NCBI RefSeq assembly: GCF_006539825.1
Contig: NZ_BJNT01000009.1
Coordinates: 62,001 to 126,000, forward strand
Direction of reading: 5' to 3'
DNA: 64,000 nt
Source: Corynebacterium variabile
GTDB lineage: Bacteria; Actinomycetota; Actinomycetes; Mycobacteriales; Mycobacteriaceae
Below the pieces are notes generated by a model that saw only the letters and a list, made by a program, of their open reading frames with translations, ran no database searches and was not told where the DNA came from. The translations under genes and the position numbers were made by a program. Positions 30,405-41,286 of the stretch are shown here, piece by piece (the first letter of the stretch is position 1; every line of letters starts with the position of its first letter).

Positions 30405-30414
30405 GTCTGTTCTC

Positions 30415-31626
30415 CTACTTCTCGAGGACGGCGATACCGGGGAGTTCCTTGCCCTCCAGGAACTCGAGCGAGGCGCCGCCACCGGTGGAGATGTGGCTGA
30501 AGCCGTCCTCGTCGAGGCCGAGGGTGCGGACCGCGGCGGCGGAGTCTCCGCCACCGACGACGGAGAAGGCACCGGCGGAGGTGGCGTCGATGATCGCCTG
30601 GGCGACCCCGCGGGTACCCTCGGCGAACGCCGGGAACTCGAAGACGCCCATCGGGCCGTTCCAGAAGACGGTCTTCGCGCTGCGCAGCACGTCGCCGAAG
30701 GCGGTGACCGACTCCGGTCCGACGTCCAGACCCATCTGGTCGTCGGGGATGGCGTCGACGGCGACGGTGGTGGGCGTCGCATCGGCGGCGAAGGCCGGGG
30801 CGACGACGACGTCGGTCGGCAGGACGATGGCGTCACCGTAGCGCTCGAGCAGGTCACGGCAGGTGTCCACCATGTCCTCCTGCAGCAGTGAGGTGCCGAC
30901 GGAGCGACCCTGCGCGGCGAGGAAGGTGAAGCACATGCCGCCGCCGATGACGAGGTGGTCGACCTTCGGCGCCAGGGCCTCGATGACGGCGAGCTTGTCG
31001 GAGACCTTCGATCCGCCGAGGACGACCACGTAGGGCTTCTCAGGGGTCTCGGAGACGCGGCGCAGGACGGCCAGCTCGGATTCCACGAGTCCACCGGCAT
31101 AGTGCGGGAGCAGCGTGGCGACATCGTAGACAGAGGCCTGGGCACGGTGGACGACACCGAAGCCGTCGGAGACGAAGGCTCCGTTCTCGGCGGTCAGTGC
31201 GGCGAGCTCTGCGGCGAAAGCCTGGCGCTCGGCAGCGTCCTTCGAGGTCTCACGGGCGTCGTAACGGACGTTCTCCAGCAGGAGGATGTCACCGTCGTTG
31301 AGACCGTTGGCGCGCTCGTGAGCGTCCTCACCGGTGACGTCCGCAGCCAACGGGACCCACTGCTCGAGGCGCTCGGAGAGAGCCTCAGCGACCGGGGCGA
31401 GGGAGAAGTCGGGGTTCGCCTCGCCCTTGGGTCGACCGAGGTGGGCGGCGACGATGACACGGGCGCCGGCGTCGAGGAGGCGGCGGAGGGTCGGGACCGA
31501 GGCGTCGATGCGACCCGGGTCGGTGATTTCCCCGTCCTTCAGCGGGACATTGAGGTCGGCGCGGACGAGGACGTGGCGTCCCTCGACACCGTCGGCGATG
31601 AGGTCGTCGATGGTCTTCACTGGCAT
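30415..31626 (-). CDS. pgk: Phosphoglycerate kinase
   Basis: A 403-residue monomeric kinase of lower glycolysis that makes ATP from 1,3-bisphosphoglycerate. Family marks: [15 protein letters not shown] (about 22-36), HLGRPKGE, the hinge and nucleotide part [12 protein letters not shown], and the C-terminal [19 protein letters not shown]. Length is normal. It lies between gap and tpiA on the minus strand; a hairpin in the gap-pgk interval may tune its level. Confidence 0.97.
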   Translation of the reverse strand: MPVKTIDDLIADGVEGRHVLVRADLNVPLKDGEITDPGRIDASVPTLRRLLDAGARVIVAAHLGRPKGEANPDFSLAPVAEALSERLEQWVPLAADVTGEDAHERANGLNDGDILLLENVRYDARETSKDAAERQAFAAELAALTAENGAFVSDGFGVVHRAQASVYDVATLLPHYAGGLVESELAVLRRVSETPEKPYVVVLGGSKVSDKLAVIEALAPKVDHLVIGGGMCFTFLAAQGRSVGTSLLQEDMVDTCRDLLERYGDAIVLPTDVVVAPAFAADATPTTVAVDAIPDDQMGLDVGPESVTAFGDVLRSAKTVFWNGPMGVFEFPAFAEGTRGVAQAIIDATSAGAFSVVGGGDSAAAVRTLGLDEDGFSHISTGGGASLEFLEGKELPGIAVLEK

Positions 31627-31682
31627 GTAGGTGTCTCCTGTGTTCAGGCCGCGGGCAGGCGGCCGGTGTCAGACATGACCGA

Positions 31683-31710
31683 CGGGCCGGTGCGTGAAGG
31701 CACCGACCCG
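31683..31710 (-). terminator. Hairpin between gap and pgk
   Basis: CGGGCCGGTGC and GCACCGACCCG pair with one mismatch around the loop GTGAAG. It lies in the 146-base interval after the gap stop on the minus strand. Without a T run it may be a weak terminator or a processing/stability hairpin that sets different gap and pgk levels. Confidence 0.45.
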
Positions 31711-31772
31711 CCGGGGGATGTTGGGTACCGGTGTCCGAGTCTAATGGACCGTCTGGTGGTGTGACGCGGGGG

Positions 31773-32927
<1,155 letters not shown>

Positions 32928-32938
32928 TCATCGACTGT

Positions 32939-33949
32939 TCACCTCGTGCCGAGCGGACCGTCTTCCGGAAAATCCACATCCACGACGGCCGAGGAGGTAC
33001 CGGGTACCCCCAGTTCCTCCGCCCGGCGGTCCGCCATGGTGAGCAGACGACGGATCCGGCCGGCTACCGCGTCCTTCGTCATCGGCGGATCGGCGAGCTG
33101 ACCGAGCTCCTCCAGCGAGGCCTCACTGTGCTGCACACGCAGCGCGCCGGCCTGCTGCAGGTGCTCGGGGACGTCCTCCCCCAGCAGTTCGAGGGCGAGT
33201 TTCACCCGGGCGGCGGCCATCGCCGCGGCCCGGGCGGAACGGCGCAGGTTGGCGTCATCGAAATTCGCCATACGGTGGGAGCTCGCACGTTCCTCCCGTC
33301 GCCGGCACTGCTCCTCCCACCGGATGCGGCCACGGGGCGCCCCCATGCTCTCCAACAGATCCCCGACGGATTCGGCGTCGCGGACGAGGACGCGGTGCAT
33401 CCCGCGGACCTCCTTGGACTTCGCGGTCACGCCGATCCGGCGTGCGGCACCGACGAGAGCCAGTGCGGATTCGTTACTGGGTGTGGTGACTTCCAGGACC
33501 GCAGGACGCCCCGGGTCACCGACCGTGCCACGGACGAGAAAGGCACCCCGCCAGGCGGCGGCGCACTGCTCGGCGGTACCACCGATGATGAACGGTGGCA
33601 GACCGCGCACCGGGTGGCCGCCACGGTCGATGAGTCCGGTCCTACGGGACAGCTCGGTGCCGCCGTGGGACCAACTCAGGTGGTGGTGACCGCCGTCCGC
33701 GGCCCGGTCGTCGGGGACGCCACCGGGGTCCGGGGTGATGTCGAAGAGTTCGTCGACGGCGGACACCAGGCGTCGGGCCGTGGCCGCGCCCTCGATCTCC
33801 GCCTCGACGACGATCTCGCCGTTGACCAGGTGCAGTGAGCAGGTGTAGCGCAGCAGCGAGGCGACCTCGGCGGTGAGCACCTGTGGGCTGCTCACCGTGA
33901 CCTGCAGCAGTTCCTGTCGGACGTCAGCGGTGAGCGTCTGCGGCGGCAC
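32939..33949 (-). CDS. whiA: WhiA, sporulation/cell-division regulator family
   Basis: A 336-residue WhiA protein, a DNA-binding regulator found in almost all Gram-positives and linked to cell division. The N-terminal two-thirds resemble a LAGLIDADG homing-endonuclease fold without nuclease residues; the C-terminal helix-turn-helix contains the segment SLEELGQLADPPMTKDAVAGRI (about 279-300). The GTG at 33949 is preceded by AAGGAG at six bases and starts inside the last codons of yvcK (26-base overlap), so they are translated together. A stretch rich in Gly/Asp/His (about 75-95) is specific to this protein. It ends the uvrC-rapZ-yvcK-whiA operon. Confidence 0.93.
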   Translation of the reverse strand: MPPQTLTADVRQELLQVTVSSPQVLTAEVASLLRYTCSLHLVNGEIVVEAEIEGAATARRLVSAVDELFDITPDPGGVPDDRAADGGHHHLSWSHGGTELSRRTGLIDRGGHPVRGLPPFIIGGTAEQCAAAWRGAFLVRGTVGDPGRPAVLEVTTPSNESALALVGAARRIGVTAKSKEVRGMHRVLVRDAESVGDLLESMGAPRGRIRWEEQCRRREERASSHRMANFDDANLRRSARAAAMAAARVKLALELLGEDVPEHLQQAGALRVQHSEASLEELGQLADPPMTKDAVAGRIRRLLTMADRRAEELGVPGTSSAVVDVDFPEDGPLGTR

Positions 33950-35015
33950 CGGCGTCTCCTTCCCGGGGGGTTGTCGTGTCGGACGCTGAACCGGGTCCCC
34001 CGAATTCACGGAGGACATCGGCGAGCTTGGAGGGCGAGTGGCGGTCGGTGAACCGGCCCCGGTCATCATCCTCCCGGACATCCCGGTAGAGCACGCGGGC
34101 GCCCAGGCGTTCCGCGGCGCGTTCCAGGTGCCGACGCTCCTTGGAGGACTGCACCGAATTCAGGTCCACGACCACGAAGTCGACCTGCAGCGACGGGCAG
34201 TGCTGGAGCAGCATGTGGATATGACGTTCCATGGAGAACCCGTTGGTCTCGCTGGACTCGGCGACGAGATTCATGAGGATCACGCGGGTGGCGGTGGTCC
34301 GTGTCAGGGCGTCGACGATGCCCGGGATGAGCAGGTGCGGGATCACCGAGGAGAACCAGGACCCCGGTCCGAGGGTCACCAGGTCGGCGTCGAGGATCGC
34401 CTGGACCGCCTCGTCGGTGGCGGGGGCGTCCTGCGGGATCAGTCGGACGCGGCGCACCGTACCCAGGGTGGACGCGACGGCGACCTGCCCCCGGACCGCG
34501 GTGACCTCGCGCGGGTCGTCACCCAGTCCCTGGACCTCTGCCTCGAGGTCGAGCGGTTCCGGGGACATCGGGACGACACGCCCCCGGATGCCCAGCAGTT
34601 CACCGAGTTCGTCGAGGGCGGCGATGCTCGACCCCATCACTTCGGTGAGACCGCCGAGGATGAGGTTGCCGACCGCGTGGCCGGCCAGGGCACCGTGACC
34701 GCCGAAGCGGTGCTGGAGGGTGTGCTCCCAGAGATGACCACGGGGGGTGTCACGGACCAGCGCGGACAATGCCATCCGGAGGTCACCGGGCGGAAGTGAC
34801 CCCAGTTCCCGACGCATCCGTCCCGAGGAGCCGCCGTCGTCGGCGACCGTGACGACCGCCGTGACATGGTCGGCGGCACCACGGGCGGCGCGCAGGGTGG
34901 CGAAAAGGCCGTGACCGCCGCCGAGGCTGGCGATCCGGTCGAGGGTGCGCTCCCCGGCGGCGGCCGAGATGTCCTCGACCGGGAGGCCGGGATCGTCGGA
35001 TTCAGCGAGCGTCAC
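33924..35015 (-). CDS. yvcK: YvcK/GlmR family UDP-sugar-binding protein (CofD-like)
   Basis: A 363-residue protein of the YvcK (GlmR) family, a CofD-like fold that binds UDP-GlcNAc and links central metabolism to cell-wall precursor supply. Visible motifs are the phosphate-binding SLGGGHGLFATLRA (about 30-43), VVTVADDGGSSGRMRRELG (about 54-72), PPGDLRMALSAL, and GHAVGNLILGGL (about 112-123). GTG start overlapping the rapZ stop (GTGA). About 30 residues at each end are low complexity. Usual neighbours are rapZ and whiA, as here. Confidence 0.93.
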   Translation of the reverse strand: MTLAESDDPGLPVEDISAAAGERTLDRIASLGGGHGLFATLRAARGAADHVTAVVTVADDGGSSGRMRRELGSLPPGDLRMALSALVRDTPRGHLWEHTLQHRFGGHGALAGHAVGNLILGGLTEVMGSSIAALDELGELLGIRGRVVPMSPEPLDLEAEVQGLGDDPREVTAVRGQVAVASTLGTVRRVRLIPQDAPATDEAVQAILDADLVTLGPGSWFSSVIPHLLIPGIVDALTRTTATRVILMNLVAESSETNGFSMERHIHMLLQHCPSLQVDFVVVDLNSVQSSKERRHLERAAERLGARVLYRDVREDDDRGRFTDRHSPSKLADVLREFGGPGSASDTTTPREGDAGAAADAHR

Positions 35016-35953
35016 TTCTTCTCACCGTCCTGCGGCTGGCGGTCCTCGTACCTGACCAGGTCACGGTGAACGGTCCGGACCTCCAGGTCGGGCAGTTCAC
35101 GGAGCCGCCGGGCCAGTGCCTCCGTCAGTGCGGGGCTGCGATGCTGGCCGCCGGTGCAGGCGATGCCCACCGTGATGAACCGCTTGCCCTCGCGCCGGTA
35201 ACCGGGCAGGGCGGTCTCCAGGACGGTGGTGAGCCCGTCCAGGTAGGCGTCCGCCTCCGGTCGGCCGAGCACGTAGTCGGCGACGGGGGCCTCGAGTCCA
35301 CTGTGTTCCTTGAGCTCCGGGACCCAGTAGGGATTCGGCAGGAACCGTGCGTCGAAGAGCAGGTCGAGGTCGCGGGGCGTCCCGTTCTTGAACCCGAACG
35401 ACTGCACGGTGATGTGCTCCCGACGGTCGGTCAGGGCCGTGAAGTAGTCCTCGAGCTCGTGACGCAGATCGTGGACGCTGGTGCCGGTGGTGTCTATGAC
35501 GACGTCGGCACGACGGCGGATCCCGCGCAGCATGTCGCGCTCGCGGTCGATGCCTGCCTGGAGGGTCTCCCCTCCCTGCAGCGGGTGGGTGCGACGGACC
35601 TGACCGTACCGACGCACGAGGGTGGCGTCGTCGGCGTCGAGGTAGAGGACGACAGGTCGGCGACCGGAGTCATGCAGGCCGGCGAGGACCTCCGTGAGAT
35701 CACCGACGAAATCGCGGGAGCGGACGTCCGTGACGATGGCGAGTCGCTCCACCGGCGAATCGGACTCGAAGCTGAGCTCCACCATGCGCATGATGAGCTC
35801 CGGAGGGAGGTTGTCGGCGACGTACCAGCCCATCTCCTCGAGAACAGTGGCTGCCTCCTTGCGTCCGGCACCGGACATACCGGTGATGAGAACGAGGGAC
35901 GCCTCCTGTCTGGGGTCGGCGGAGGCTTCGCGGTGGATGTCCATGAGGACCAT
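35012..35953 (-). CDS. rapZ: RapZ/YvcJ family P-loop protein
   Basis: A 313-residue member of the RapZ (YvcJ) family. In enterobacteria RapZ controls glucosamine-6-phosphate synthase through small RNAs; in Gram-positives the protein is linked to envelope metabolism through YvcK. The nucleotide-binding head is here GMSGAGRKEAA (from Gly25), lacking the usual Lys-Ser/Thr pair of Walker A. The C-terminal domain, typical for RapZ, has SFGFKNGTPRDLDLLFDARFLPNP and GCTGGQHRS (about 275-283). ATG codons at 35953 and 35944 are both possible; it starts one base after the uvrC stop. Confidence 0.92.
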   Translation of the reverse strand: MVLMDIHREASADPRQEASLVLITGMSGAGRKEAATVLEEMGWYVADNLPPELIMRMVELSFESDSPVERLAIVTDVRSRDFVGDLTEVLAGLHDSGRRPVVLYLDADDATLVRRYGQVRRTHPLQGGETLQAGIDRERDMLRGIRRRADVVIDTTGTSVHDLRHELEDYFTALTDRREHITVQSFGFKNGTPRDLDLLFDARFLPNPYWVPELKEHSGLEAPVADYVLGRPEADAYLDGLTTVLETALPGYRREGKRFITVGIACTGGQHRSPALTEALARRLRELPDLEVRTVHRDLVRYEDRQPQDGEKK

Positions 35954-35954
35954 C

Positions 35955-38003
35955 CTAACCGTCGCTGTGCTCCTCCGGCGCGAGGGCGGCCATCACCGCG
36001 GCAGCGAGCTTCGGACCGAATCCCGGCAGTGCGGCGACGGCCTCCTCCCCCGCTTCCCGGACCTTCGCCACGGACCCGAAGGCGGTGACGAGCTGGGAGC
36101 GACGCTTCGGGCCGAGACCCGGCACCTCGTCGAGCACCGACCTGGTCATCCGCTTACCGCGGCTGGCCCGGTGGAAGGTGATGGCGAAGCGGTGTGCCTC
36201 GTCACGGATCTGCTGGACGAGGTACAGGGCCGGCGAGTTCCGGGCGACGATGACCGGGTACTCGTCGCCGGGCACCCACAGTTCCTCGAGCCGCTTGGCG
36301 ATGCCCACGAGAGTCACATCGGTGACCCCGAGCTCGTCGAGCACCTGCTGGGCAGCCTCGACCTGGGGACGTCCACCGTCGACGATGAACAGCTGCGGCG
36401 GATAGGCGAACCGTTTCGCACCCTTCTCCGCCTCAGCGGCGCTGACCTCGCCCTCGAGCCGGTCGCCGGCGTCATCTCCGGCGGGAACAGCGGTCTTGTC
36501 CTGCTGGTAGCGCTGGAACCGGCGTCGGACGACCTCGGCGATGGACGCGACATCGTCGGAGTGGCCGTCGCCGGCGGCCTCACGGATGCGGTAGCGGCGG
36601 TAGTCGGACTTGCGTGGCAGCCCGTCCTCGAACACCACGAGGCTGGCGACGACATCGGTGCCCTGGATATGGGAGATGTCGGTGCACTCGATGCGCAGTG
36701 GTGGTTCATCCATCCACAGTGCCTCGCGGAGTTCCTCCAGGGCCGAGGACCTGGCGGTGATGTCGCCGACGCGGGCCAGCTTGTGCTGGCGCAGCGCCTG
36801 GGCCGCGTTCTCCCGGGCGGTGTCCATCAGGGCCTTCTTGTCGCCACGCTGCGGGAACCGCACCGTCACCCGGGCACCGCGAAGGTCGGTGAGCCAGGCA
36901 GAGAGGCCGTCGATGTCGTCGATCTCGTCCGGGTCGACCGGCACGAGGATCTCGCGGGGCACCGGTTCCAGTGTCACCTCGCGGGACGCCGCCGCCCGGG
37001 AGTTTCCCCCCACCGCGGACTCGGTGGCGTCGGAGAGTTCGGCGGACTGGCCGTAGAACTGGGTGAGGAAGTCCGCCAGCAGCGCCGGGGTCCCGGCCTC
37101 CCCGGTCACGTCGCTGTCGCCGGTCGCGTTCTCCACGACCCAGCCACGTTGCCCGCGGATGCGTCCGCCACGGACGTGGAAGATCTGGACGGCAGTCTCC
37201 AGGTCGTCGCCGGCGGTGGCGATGACGTCGGCGTCGGTGTTGTCGGAGAAGACCACGGACTGCTTCTCCATGGCGGAGTCCATCGCTCCGAGCTGGTCTC
37301 GCAGGGACGCTGCGCGTTCAAAATCGAGATTCTCCGCGGCGCCTTCCATCTCGTGACGGACATCGCGCATGACCCGCTCGGTGTTGCCACCGGCGAGGAA
37401 GGAGCAGAAGCCGTCGACGAGTTCCATGTGCTGCGAGGGCGAGACCCGCCCCACGCACGGGGCGGAGCACCGGTCAATGTACCCGAGCAGACAGGGCCGA
37501 CCCAGCTGCTCGTGGCGTCGGTACACCCCTGCGGTGCAGGTCCGCACCGGGAAGACGCGGGTGAGTGACTCGAGGGTCTCCCGGATCGCCCAGGCCTTCG
37601 GGTACGGGCCGAAGTAGCGCACGCCCTTCTTGCGTGGTCCGCGGTAGAGGAAGGCCCGCGGGTACTGCTCTTTCACGCTCACCGCGAGCATCGGGTAGGT
37701 CTTGTCGTCGCGGTACATGACGTTGTACCGCGGGGCGAACTTCTTGATCCACGTGTATTCGAGGTTCAGTGCCTCGAGCTCGCTGGACACGACGGTCCAC
37801 TGCACATGGTCGGCGGAGTGGACCATGGTGCGGATCCGCGGATTGAGGTGCGCCGGATCCTGGAAGTAGTTCGACAGCCGGCTGCGCAGGTTCTTCGCCT
37901 TGCCGACGTAGAGGACGCGGTCGTCGGTGTCGCGGAACGTGTAGACGCCCGGACTCGTCGGGATCGTCCCCGGGGCCGGGCGGTAGGAGGCGGGATCAGC
38001 CAT
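35955..38003 (-). CDS. uvrC: UvrC, excinuclease ABC subunit C
   Basis: A 682-residue UvrC that makes both cuts in nucleotide excision repair with UvrA and UvrB. Domains in order: GIY-YIG nuclease ([20 protein letters not shown], about 19-38), the Cys-rich [17 protein letters not shown] (about 173-189), the UVR/UvrB-binding helix (about 209-240), the RNase H-like second nuclease with [20 protein letters not shown], and two helix-hairpin-helix motifs at the C-terminus ([15 protein letters not shown] and [14 protein letters not shown]). Twelve bases separate it from the PH-domain gene upstream. Length slightly above the usual 600-670. Confidence 0.96.
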   Translation of the reverse strand: MADPASYRPAPGTIPTSPGVYTFRDTDDRVLYVGKAKNLRSRLSNYFQDPAHLNPRIRTMVHSADHVQWTVVSSELEALNLEYTWIKKFAPRYNVMYRDDKTYPMLAVSVKEQYPRAFLYRGPRKKGVRYFGPYPKAWAIRETLESLTRVFPVRTCTAGVYRRHEQLGRPCLLGYIDRCSAPCVGRVSPSQHMELVDGFCSFLAGGNTERVMRDVRHEMEGAAENLDFERAASLRDQLGAMDSAMEKQSVVFSDNTDADVIATAGDDLETAVQIFHVRGGRIRGQRGWVVENATGDSDVTGEAGTPALLADFLTQFYGQSAELSDATESAVGGNSRAAASREVTLEPVPREILVPVDPDEIDDIDGLSAWLTDLRGARVTVRFPQRGDKKALMDTARENAAQALRQHKLARVGDITARSSALEELREALWMDEPPLRIECTDISHIQGTDVVASLVVFEDGLPRKSDYRRYRIREAAGDGHSDDVASIAEVVRRRFQRYQQDKTAVPAGDDAGDRLEGEVSAAEAEKGAKRFAYPPQLFIVDGGRPQVEAAQQVLDELGVTDVTLVGIAKRLEELWVPGDEYPVIVARNSPALYLVQQIRDEAHRFAITFHRASRGKRMTRSVLDEVPGLGPKRRSQLVTAFGSVAKVREAGEEAVAALPGFGPKLAAAVMAALAPEEHSDG

Positions 38004-38015
38004 CGGCGTCCCCTC

Positions 38016-38510
38016 CTACTCTTCAGGCATGTAACGGTCCTCGAGGCGGCGGAAGGCCTCGACCTGCTGCGCGATGGTGGCTTTGTCGCTGACCTGGAAG
38101 GCCATCATCGGCACGAACTCGAAGTCGGGCAGTTCCAGCCGGGCCCAGCGGGAGTTCCGCGGGAAGGACAGACCGTAGATCATCCGCCAGGGGTAGAACT
38201 TCGTGCCGAGGACGTTGCGGACCTCGACACCCCGGGGATTCACTCGGACCCGGGGGCGGGTCAGGGTCAGGGCGGCGGCGGAGAACAGCAGCCCGATCCC
38301 CACGAACGCCCACTGGTCGACGGCGCTGACGGTTGCGCCGGTGTCCCCTGCGGCGGAGACGACGCCCATGAAGATGTGCAGCGCCATGATGATCACGACG
38401 GCGATCCAGGCGACCTTCTTCAGGAACGGGGACCGGACGGTCAGCAGCCACCCCTCGTCGGTCGTGGGGGTCGGTGCCGTGGTCTTCGCAGTGGAATCAG
38501 CCGTGCTCAC
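38016..38510 (-). CDS. PH-domain membrane protein
   Basis: A 164-residue protein with two hydrophobic helices (about 32-51 and 66-83) followed by a bacterial PH-like domain (LTRPRVRVNPRGVEVRN to the end), a layout seen in actinobacterial membrane proteins whose role is unknown. The conserved patch FYPWRMIYGLSFPRNSRWARLELPD (about 106-130) is the core of the domain. The GTG at 38510 was chosen; a longer open frame upstream would run into the ribH region. It lies between ribH and uvrC, as in other corynebacteria. The function should not be inferred from the rib genes. Confidence 0.8.
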   Translation of the reverse strand: MSTADSTAKTTAPTPTTDEGWLLTVRSPFLKKVAWIAVVIIMALHIFMGVVSAAGDTGATVSAVDQWAFVGIGLLFSAAALTLTRPRVRVNPRGVEVRNVLGTKFYPWRMIYGLSFPRNSRWARLELPDFEFVPMMAFQVSDKATIAQQVEAFRRLEDRYMPEE

Positions 38511-38535
38511 GTCCGCCCACGTTACCCCGGTCCGT

Positions 38536-38558
38536 CGGTGGGGCCCAACTGCCCACCG
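38536..38558 (-). terminator. Hairpin after ribH
   Basis: CGGTGGG (38536-38542) and CCCACCG (38552-38558) form a seven-bp stem just after the ribH stop on the minus strand. No T run; a weak terminator or processing site between the rib genes and the PH-domain gene. Confidence 0.4.
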
Positions 38559-38569
38559 GGCGGGGGCGC

Positions 38570-39052
38570 TCAGCCGCGGGCGCGGATGTCCCGGAGGACC
38601 AGGAGGGTGTGCAGGGCAGCACGGGCGGCATCCGCGCCCTTGTCCTCCACGGCGCCCTCGACGCCGGAGCGGTCGACGGCCTGCTGCTGGTTCTCGACGG
38701 TGAGCACACCGTTGCCCACCGGCCTGCCGGAGTCCAGGCTTGCCCTGGTCAGACCGTCGGTGACGGACTGGCAGACGTAGTCGAAGTGGGCGGTGTCGCC
38801 CCGGATGACGCAACCGTTGGCGACGACGGCGTCATGGGTCTTCAGTGCCTCGGCCACGACCACGGGCAGTTCCACGCAGCCGGCGACCCGCCAGTCGTCG
38901 ACAGCCACGCCGAGATCCTTGAGGGTGCGGACCGAATGATCGTGGAGCCGGTCGGTGATCTCGGCGTTCCAGGACGCCGAGATCACGGCGATGCGGAATC
39001 CGTCACCGGCTCCGGGACGCAGGGTGAGGGTGGCGAGGCCGTCGGCAGCCAT
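38570..39052 (-). CDS. ribH: 6,7-dimethyl-8-ribityllumazine synthase
   Basis: A 160-residue lumazine synthase, the enzyme that condenses the ribityl pyrimidine with 3,4-dihydroxy-2-butanone 4-phosphate in riboflavin synthesis. Substrate loops are intact: ISASWNAEIT (about 24-33), GCVELPVV (about 58-65), and GCVIRGDTAHFDYV with the catalytic His89. Length fits the icosahedron-forming family. It follows ribBA by about 37 bases and is the last rib gene. Confidence 0.96.
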   Translation of the reverse strand: MAADGLATLTLRPGAGDGFRIAVISASWNAEITDRLHDHSVRTLKDLGVAVDDWRVAGCVELPVVVAEALKTHDAVVANGCVIRGDTAHFDYVCQSVTDGLTRASLDSGRPVGNGVLTVENQQQAVDRSGVEGAVEDKGADAARAALHTLLVLRDIRARG

Positions 39053-39089
39053 GGTGTTTCTCCTCGTCAGTTCGTTGTCAGTTCGTTCA

Positions 39090-40337
39090 TCAGTCGGTCA
39101 GTGAGTCGAGCTGGTGGCCCATGCGGTCACGCTTGGTGCGCAGGTAGGTCTCGTTCTCCGGGTTGGAGGGCAGGTCGATCGGGACCCGACGGGCCACCGC
39201 CACACCGTGCTTCTCCAGGTCGAGCCGCTTGGCCGGGTTGTTGGACAGCAGGGCGACCGAGCGAACGCCGAGATCACGGAGGATCTGGGCGGCGGCGCTG
39301 TACTCGCGGGAGTCCACCGGCAGGCCCTGGGCGGTGTTCGCGTCGACGGTGTCGAGCCCGCGGTCCTGCAGGTTGTACGCGGTCAGCTTGGGAAGCAGGC
39401 CGATGCCGCGGCCCTCCTGGCCGCGCATGTACACCAGGACGCCGCGGCCGGATTCGGCGATGCGGTCGAGGGCCGCGTCCAGCTGCTCGCCGCAGTCGCA
39501 GCGGCGGGACCCGAAGACGTCACCGGTGAGGCACTCGGAGTGGACACGCACGAGCACGTCCTCCCCGTCATCGGTCGCCGGGTCACCGACGACGAGGGCC
39601 ATGTGCTCGACCCCGTCGACGACGCCACGGTAGGCCACCGCACGGAACTCACCGTGACGGGTGGGCAGCCGGGTCTCGACCTCGCGGGTGACGACCGGGG
39701 TGTTCACCCGACGCCACTCGGCGAGCTGCTCGATGGAGACCAGGGACAGGCCGTGCTCGTCGCAGAAGCGGCGGAGTTCCGGAAGCCGGGCCATACCGGT
39801 CGGATCGTCCTCGGAGACGACCTCGCAGAGCACGCCGGAAGGACGCAGTCCCGCCGCACGTGCGAGGTCGATGGATGCCTCGGTGTGTCCGACGCGTTCA
39901 AGGACGCCGCCGTCCCTGGCGCGCAGCGGGACGACATGCCCGGGGCGGTGGAAGGTGTCACGGACCGAGGCCGGGTCAGCGAGCTTGAGGATGGTGTTGG
40001 ACCGGTCGACGGCGCTGATGCCGGTGGTGATGTCCTCGGCGGCATCCACGGTGACGGTGTAGGCGGTGCCTCGGACGTCCTCGTTGCGGGCGACCATGGG
40101 CGGCAGGCCGAGACGGTCGGCGTCCTCGTTGGTGAGCGTGGCGCAGATGTAGCCCGAGGAGTGCTTCACGGTGAAGGCGATGAGCTCCGGGGTCGCCTTC
40201 TCGGCGGCGAAGATGATGTCGCCTTCGTTCTCCCGGTCCTCGTCGTCGACGACGACCACGGCCTTACCGGCGGCGATGTCGGCGATGGCGTCCTCGATGG
40301 GGTCGAGAAGCGAGGTGCGCTGTGCGGATTCGCTCAC
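39090..40337 (-). CDS. ribBA: Bifunctional 3,4-DHBP synthase / GTP cyclohydrolase II
   Basis: A 415-residue fusion carrying two entry enzymes of riboflavin synthesis. N-terminal RibB (about 1-205) has [11 protein letters not shown] and [17 protein letters not shown] motifs ([18 protein letters not shown]). C-terminal RibA (about 210-415) has [21 protein letters not shown], the zinc Cys cluster with spacing C-x10-C-x-C, and the catalytic [11 protein letters not shown]. The GTG at 40337 overlaps the ribE stop (GTGA). Confidence 0.96.
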   Translation of the reverse strand: MSESAQRTSLLDPIEDAIADIAAGKAVVVVDDEDRENEGDIIFAAEKATPELIAFTVKHSSGYICATLTNEDADRLGLPPMVARNEDVRGTAYTVTVDAAEDITTGISAVDRSNTILKLADPASVRDTFHRPGHVVPLRARDGGVLERVGHTEASIDLARAAGLRPSGVLCEVVSEDDPTGMARLPELRRFCDEHGLSLVSIEQLAEWRRVNTPVVTREVETRLPTRHGEFRAVAYRGVVDGVEHMALVVGDPATDDGEDVLVRVHSECLTGDVFGSRRCDCGEQLDAALDRIAESGRGVLVYMRGQEGRGIGLLPKLTAYNLQDRGLDTVDANTAQGLPVDSREYSAAAQILRDLGVRSVALLSNNPAKRLDLEKHGVAVARRVPIDLPSNPENETYLRTKRDRMGHQLDSLTD

Positions 40338-40978
40338 TTGGTAGTTCCTTCCGTGGTTGCCTCGGCGGTGGCCTCCAGCAGTCGTTCGGTGTACTTGGCG
40401 AGGACGTCGCACTCGATGTTGACGCGGTCGCCGACGGTGAGGTCACCGAGGACGGTCTCGGCGAGGGTGACGGGGATGAGGGAGACCTCGAACCAGCCGT
40501 CACCGACCGGTCCAACCTCAGCAACAGTCAAGGAGGTGCCGTTGACCGCGATGCTGCCCTTCTTGGCGACGTAGCGGGCCAGCGCCGGGTCCTCCAGGCG
40601 GAACCGGAGCACCTCCCACTCACTGCCCGGGGTACGGGATTCGAGGACGGCGGTGCCGTCGACGTGTCCCTGGACGATGTGGCCGCCGAGGCGTCCGCCG
40701 GTGGCGGTGGCACGCTCGAGGTTCACCCGGTCGCCGACGGCGAGATCACCGATGGCGGTGTAGTCGAGGGTGACCTGCATGCAGTCGGCCCAGAAGCCGG
40801 GGTTCCCGCCGTCCGTGTCGAACTCGGTGACGGTGAGGCAGACGCCGTTGACCGCGATGGAGGCGCCGTGGACGGCGTCGGCGATGACCGTGCTGCAGGT
40901 GATGCGGAGACGTTGGGCGTCAGCCGTGCGCTCGACGGCGGCGACGGTCCCTGTCTCCTCGACAATGCCAGTGAACAT
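40334..40978 (-). CDS. ribE: Riboflavin synthase, alpha subunit
   Basis: A 214-residue riboflavin synthase, dismutating two lumazine molecules into riboflavin. Two lumazine-binding beta-barrel repeats are clear: repeat 1 starts [10 protein letters not shown], repeat 2 at [11 protein letters not shown] (about 97-107); both contain VNGxCLT/VNGTSLT strands. The C-terminal tail is Thr/Glu-rich. The ATG at 40978 gives the canonical N-terminus. It is separated from ribD by 308 bases, unlike the close spacing expected, and is coupled to ribBA. Confidence 0.95.
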   Translation of the reverse strand: MFTGIVEETGTVAAVERTADAQRLRITCSTVIADAVHGASIAVNGVCLTVTEFDTDGGNPGFWADCMQVTLDYTAIGDLAVGDRVNLERATATGGRLGGHIVQGHVDGTAVLESRTPGSEWEVLRFRLEDPALARYVAKKGSIAVNGTSLTVAEVGPVGDGWFEVSLIPVTLAETVLGDLTVGDRVNIECDVLAKYTERLLEATAEATTEGTTK

Positions 40979-41286
40979 GTCGGTCAGTCTAAGCCACCGT
41001 CGTCCACGCCACGTCAGCGGGACGCCGTGACAGGTCAGGCAGCGGCCAGGCCGGGCACAGATCGCCCTGAGCCGAATCCTGGCGACAATGTTCCGTACGG
41101 CTGTTCCTCGCTCTCGTGGTCCCCTGCCCACCTGTTTCCCGGAGCTTCAGATTTGCGTCAGGCACAGCTCCGGCATCCTGTGCCACAGAATCCGTGATCC
41201 GTGCCTGACGCAGATGTGCTGCACGGTCCTCACGGCGCACAGTGCATTTGTGCATACCGACGACGGTGCAGGGTCGTGGGGTCAGA
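40979..41286. other. Untypical 308-base gap between ribD and ribE
   Basis: No credible gene: an open frame of about 100 codons on the minus strand has no family resemblance. The gap contains the 12-base-arm inverted repeat at 41154-41212 with an alternative inner hairpin, plus GTGC/GCAC-rich sequence near 41215-41260. The conserved FMN riboswitch core was looked for and not seen. The gap lies inside the rib gene run, so it may hold an internal promoter for ribE or a regulatory RNA. Confidence 0.6.
41154..41212. repeat. Large inverted repeat upstream of ribE
   Basis: TGCGTCAGGCAC (41154-41165) and GTGCCTGACGCA (41201-41212) are perfect 12-base complements with a 35-base interior. Inside the unit GGCACAG (41161-41167) can pair instead with CTGTGCC (41178-41184), so two folds compete. 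Outside the arms pairing extends weakly. Possibly a regulatory RNA, a terminator/antiterminator pair or a small palindromic repeat. Confidence 0.75.

Noticed and set aside
40979..41286. FMN riboswitch upstream of ribE
   Set aside because: The conserved RFN core sequence was looked for on the minus strand and not seen; the visible structure is a simple two-arm palindrome.
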